Part shown: positions 63,502-64,000 of the stretch, piece by piece
How positions within the stretch are numbered: the stretch's first letter is position 1
Layout of the letters: each line of letters begins with the position of its first letter
Assembly: GCF_002368415.1 (NCBI RefSeq)
Contig: NZ_AP018290.1
Coordinates: forward strand, 10,345,717-10,409,716
Length of the DNA: 64,000 nt
DNA from: Calothrix sp. NIES-4105
Lineage (GTDB): Bacteria; Cyanobacteriota; Cyanobacteriia; Cyanobacteriales; Nostocaceae
Direction of reading: 5' to 3'
Notes under the pieces: model-generated
Database searches by the model: none
What the model was told of the DNA's origin: nothing
The model's input: only the letters and a program-made list of their open reading frames with translations
Program-made: the position numbers and the translations under genes

Positions 63502-63924
63502 ATGACAAAGACAACTGGAAAAACAACCCCTACTATTAACTTAGATATTTATAGTCAACTACTTATAAAATATCAACCCCGAATTATTCAAACAGAAGAA
63601 GAGAATGAACACTTTTTAGAAATTGTTGAGGAACTTATGTCACGCGAAAACCTCACAATTGAAGAAGATGAAATTTTAGATTTATTAGTCAAACTAATCG
63701 AAGATTTTGAAGAAAAACACTATCCACTTAATGGTTCTACGCCACGTTCTGTAATGCTTCATCTCATGGAAGCACAAAATATAACAGCATCGAATTTAGT
63801 GGAAGTTTTTGGTTCATCTGAGACAGTTGATAAAGTAATAAACGGTGAATCAGAAATAAGTATAGAACAGGCAGTGGCTTTAGGGAAAATGCTTCATGTT
63901 GATTATAGCTTGTTTTTAAATTAA
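63502..63924 (+). CDS. HigA-type antitoxin / XRE-like regulator
   Basis: 140 aa. An acidic N-terminal region (TEEENEHFLEIVEELMSREN) precedes a helix-turn-helix (about 82-135; SVMLHLMEAQNITASNLVEV, ISIEQAVALGKMLHV), as in COG5499 HigA proteins. No HigB toxin gene precedes it, although toxins in this family may lie upstream or be lost. It ends 76 bases before the window edge, so downstream context is unseen. Confidence 0.8.
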   Translation: MTKTTGKTTPTINLDIYSQLLIKYQPRIIQTEEENEHFLEIVEELMSRENLTIEEDEILDLLVKLIEDFEEKHYPLNGSTPRSVMLHLMEAQNITASNLVEVFGSSETVDKVINGESEISIEQAVALGKMLHVDYSLFLN

Positions 63925-64000
63925 TAAATTAGACAAGCTGATGTGACTTGAATTTGCACAATAACTTATTAATTTTGATTATTCATTTACTTAGAAAAGC

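Noticed and set aside
1-64000. tRNA, rRNA or known riboswitch
   Set aside because: I found no cloverleaf with a GGTTCRA T-arm, no rRNA-like stretch and no riboswitch core, although a covariance search would be needed to be sure.

Overview
The window comes from a cyanobacterium, most likely a filamentous, heterocyst-group (Nostocales-like) genome. The evidence is chlH, an NblS/Hik33-type kinase beside purD, a PedR-like LuxR regulator, a GUN4-domain protein, DUF1822/DUF928/CHAT proteins, pentapeptide repeats, Uma2 nucleases, kinase families with C-terminal membrane domains, and many short extragenic palindromes. Coding density is moderate and spacers are AT-rich. By eye I counted about 97 copies of GGCGCC spread over the whole window and saw no intact HIP1 (GCGATCGC), so this lineage seems to use another iterated palindrome.

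Layout. 1-12.7 kb: a truncated CheC-type gene and hybrid kinase, a zinc-ribbon protein, nblS-purD (minus), a sugar-nucleotide epimerase, tandem hairpin repeats, an HNH-endonuclease cassette, a pentapeptide-repeat protein with a P-loop kinase-like gene on one side and its decayed copy on the other, and a ZIP transporter. 12.7-24.7 kb: two sigma factor/DUF1822/CHAT-protease modules head to head around 19.4-19.8 kb. One CHAT protein is fused to a CHASE2 sensor, the other to a periplasmic-binding-protein-like domain. 24.7-40.8 kb: a CBS-PAS hybrid kinase, msrA, two paralogous Ser/Thr kinases, a glycosyltransferase, dense tandem repeats (32.6-33.1 kb), a pedR-like gene, a fructokinase-like gene, a thioredoxin-like ferredoxin, gluconokinase, an acyltransferase and small proteins.

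40.8-56.4 kb is accessory and full of decay: leucine-rich-variant repeats, an ATPase/TOPRIM-like pair with a remnant of its own 5' end nearby, a broken and an intact DUF1778/GNAT toxin-antitoxin pair, a frameshifted DUF433 gene, two HicB-type genes (one frameshifted), two Uma2 genes and two fragments of the 3' end of chlH. Inside it sits the housekeeping-type ergothioneine operon egtC-egtB-egtD (46.2-49.5 kb).

56.4-64 kb: a zinc-ribbon/DUF697/GUN4 protein, a REP-associated transposase (RAYT) surrounded by copies of its presumed palindrome, full-length chlH, and a HigA-type antitoxin. GUN4 domains bind porphyrin and stimulate the ChlH subunit of magnesium chelatase, so the GUN4 protein, the chlH fragments and chlH form a tetrapyrrole-flavoured cluster that a palindromic repeat family has invaded; one palindrome lies in frame inside chlH itself.

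All coordinates and motifs were read by eye. Family names rest on recognised motifs, not on database searches. Start codons marked as alternative were chosen by homology to remembered family N-termini, overlap with the upstream gene, or a visible Shine-Dalgarno sequence.
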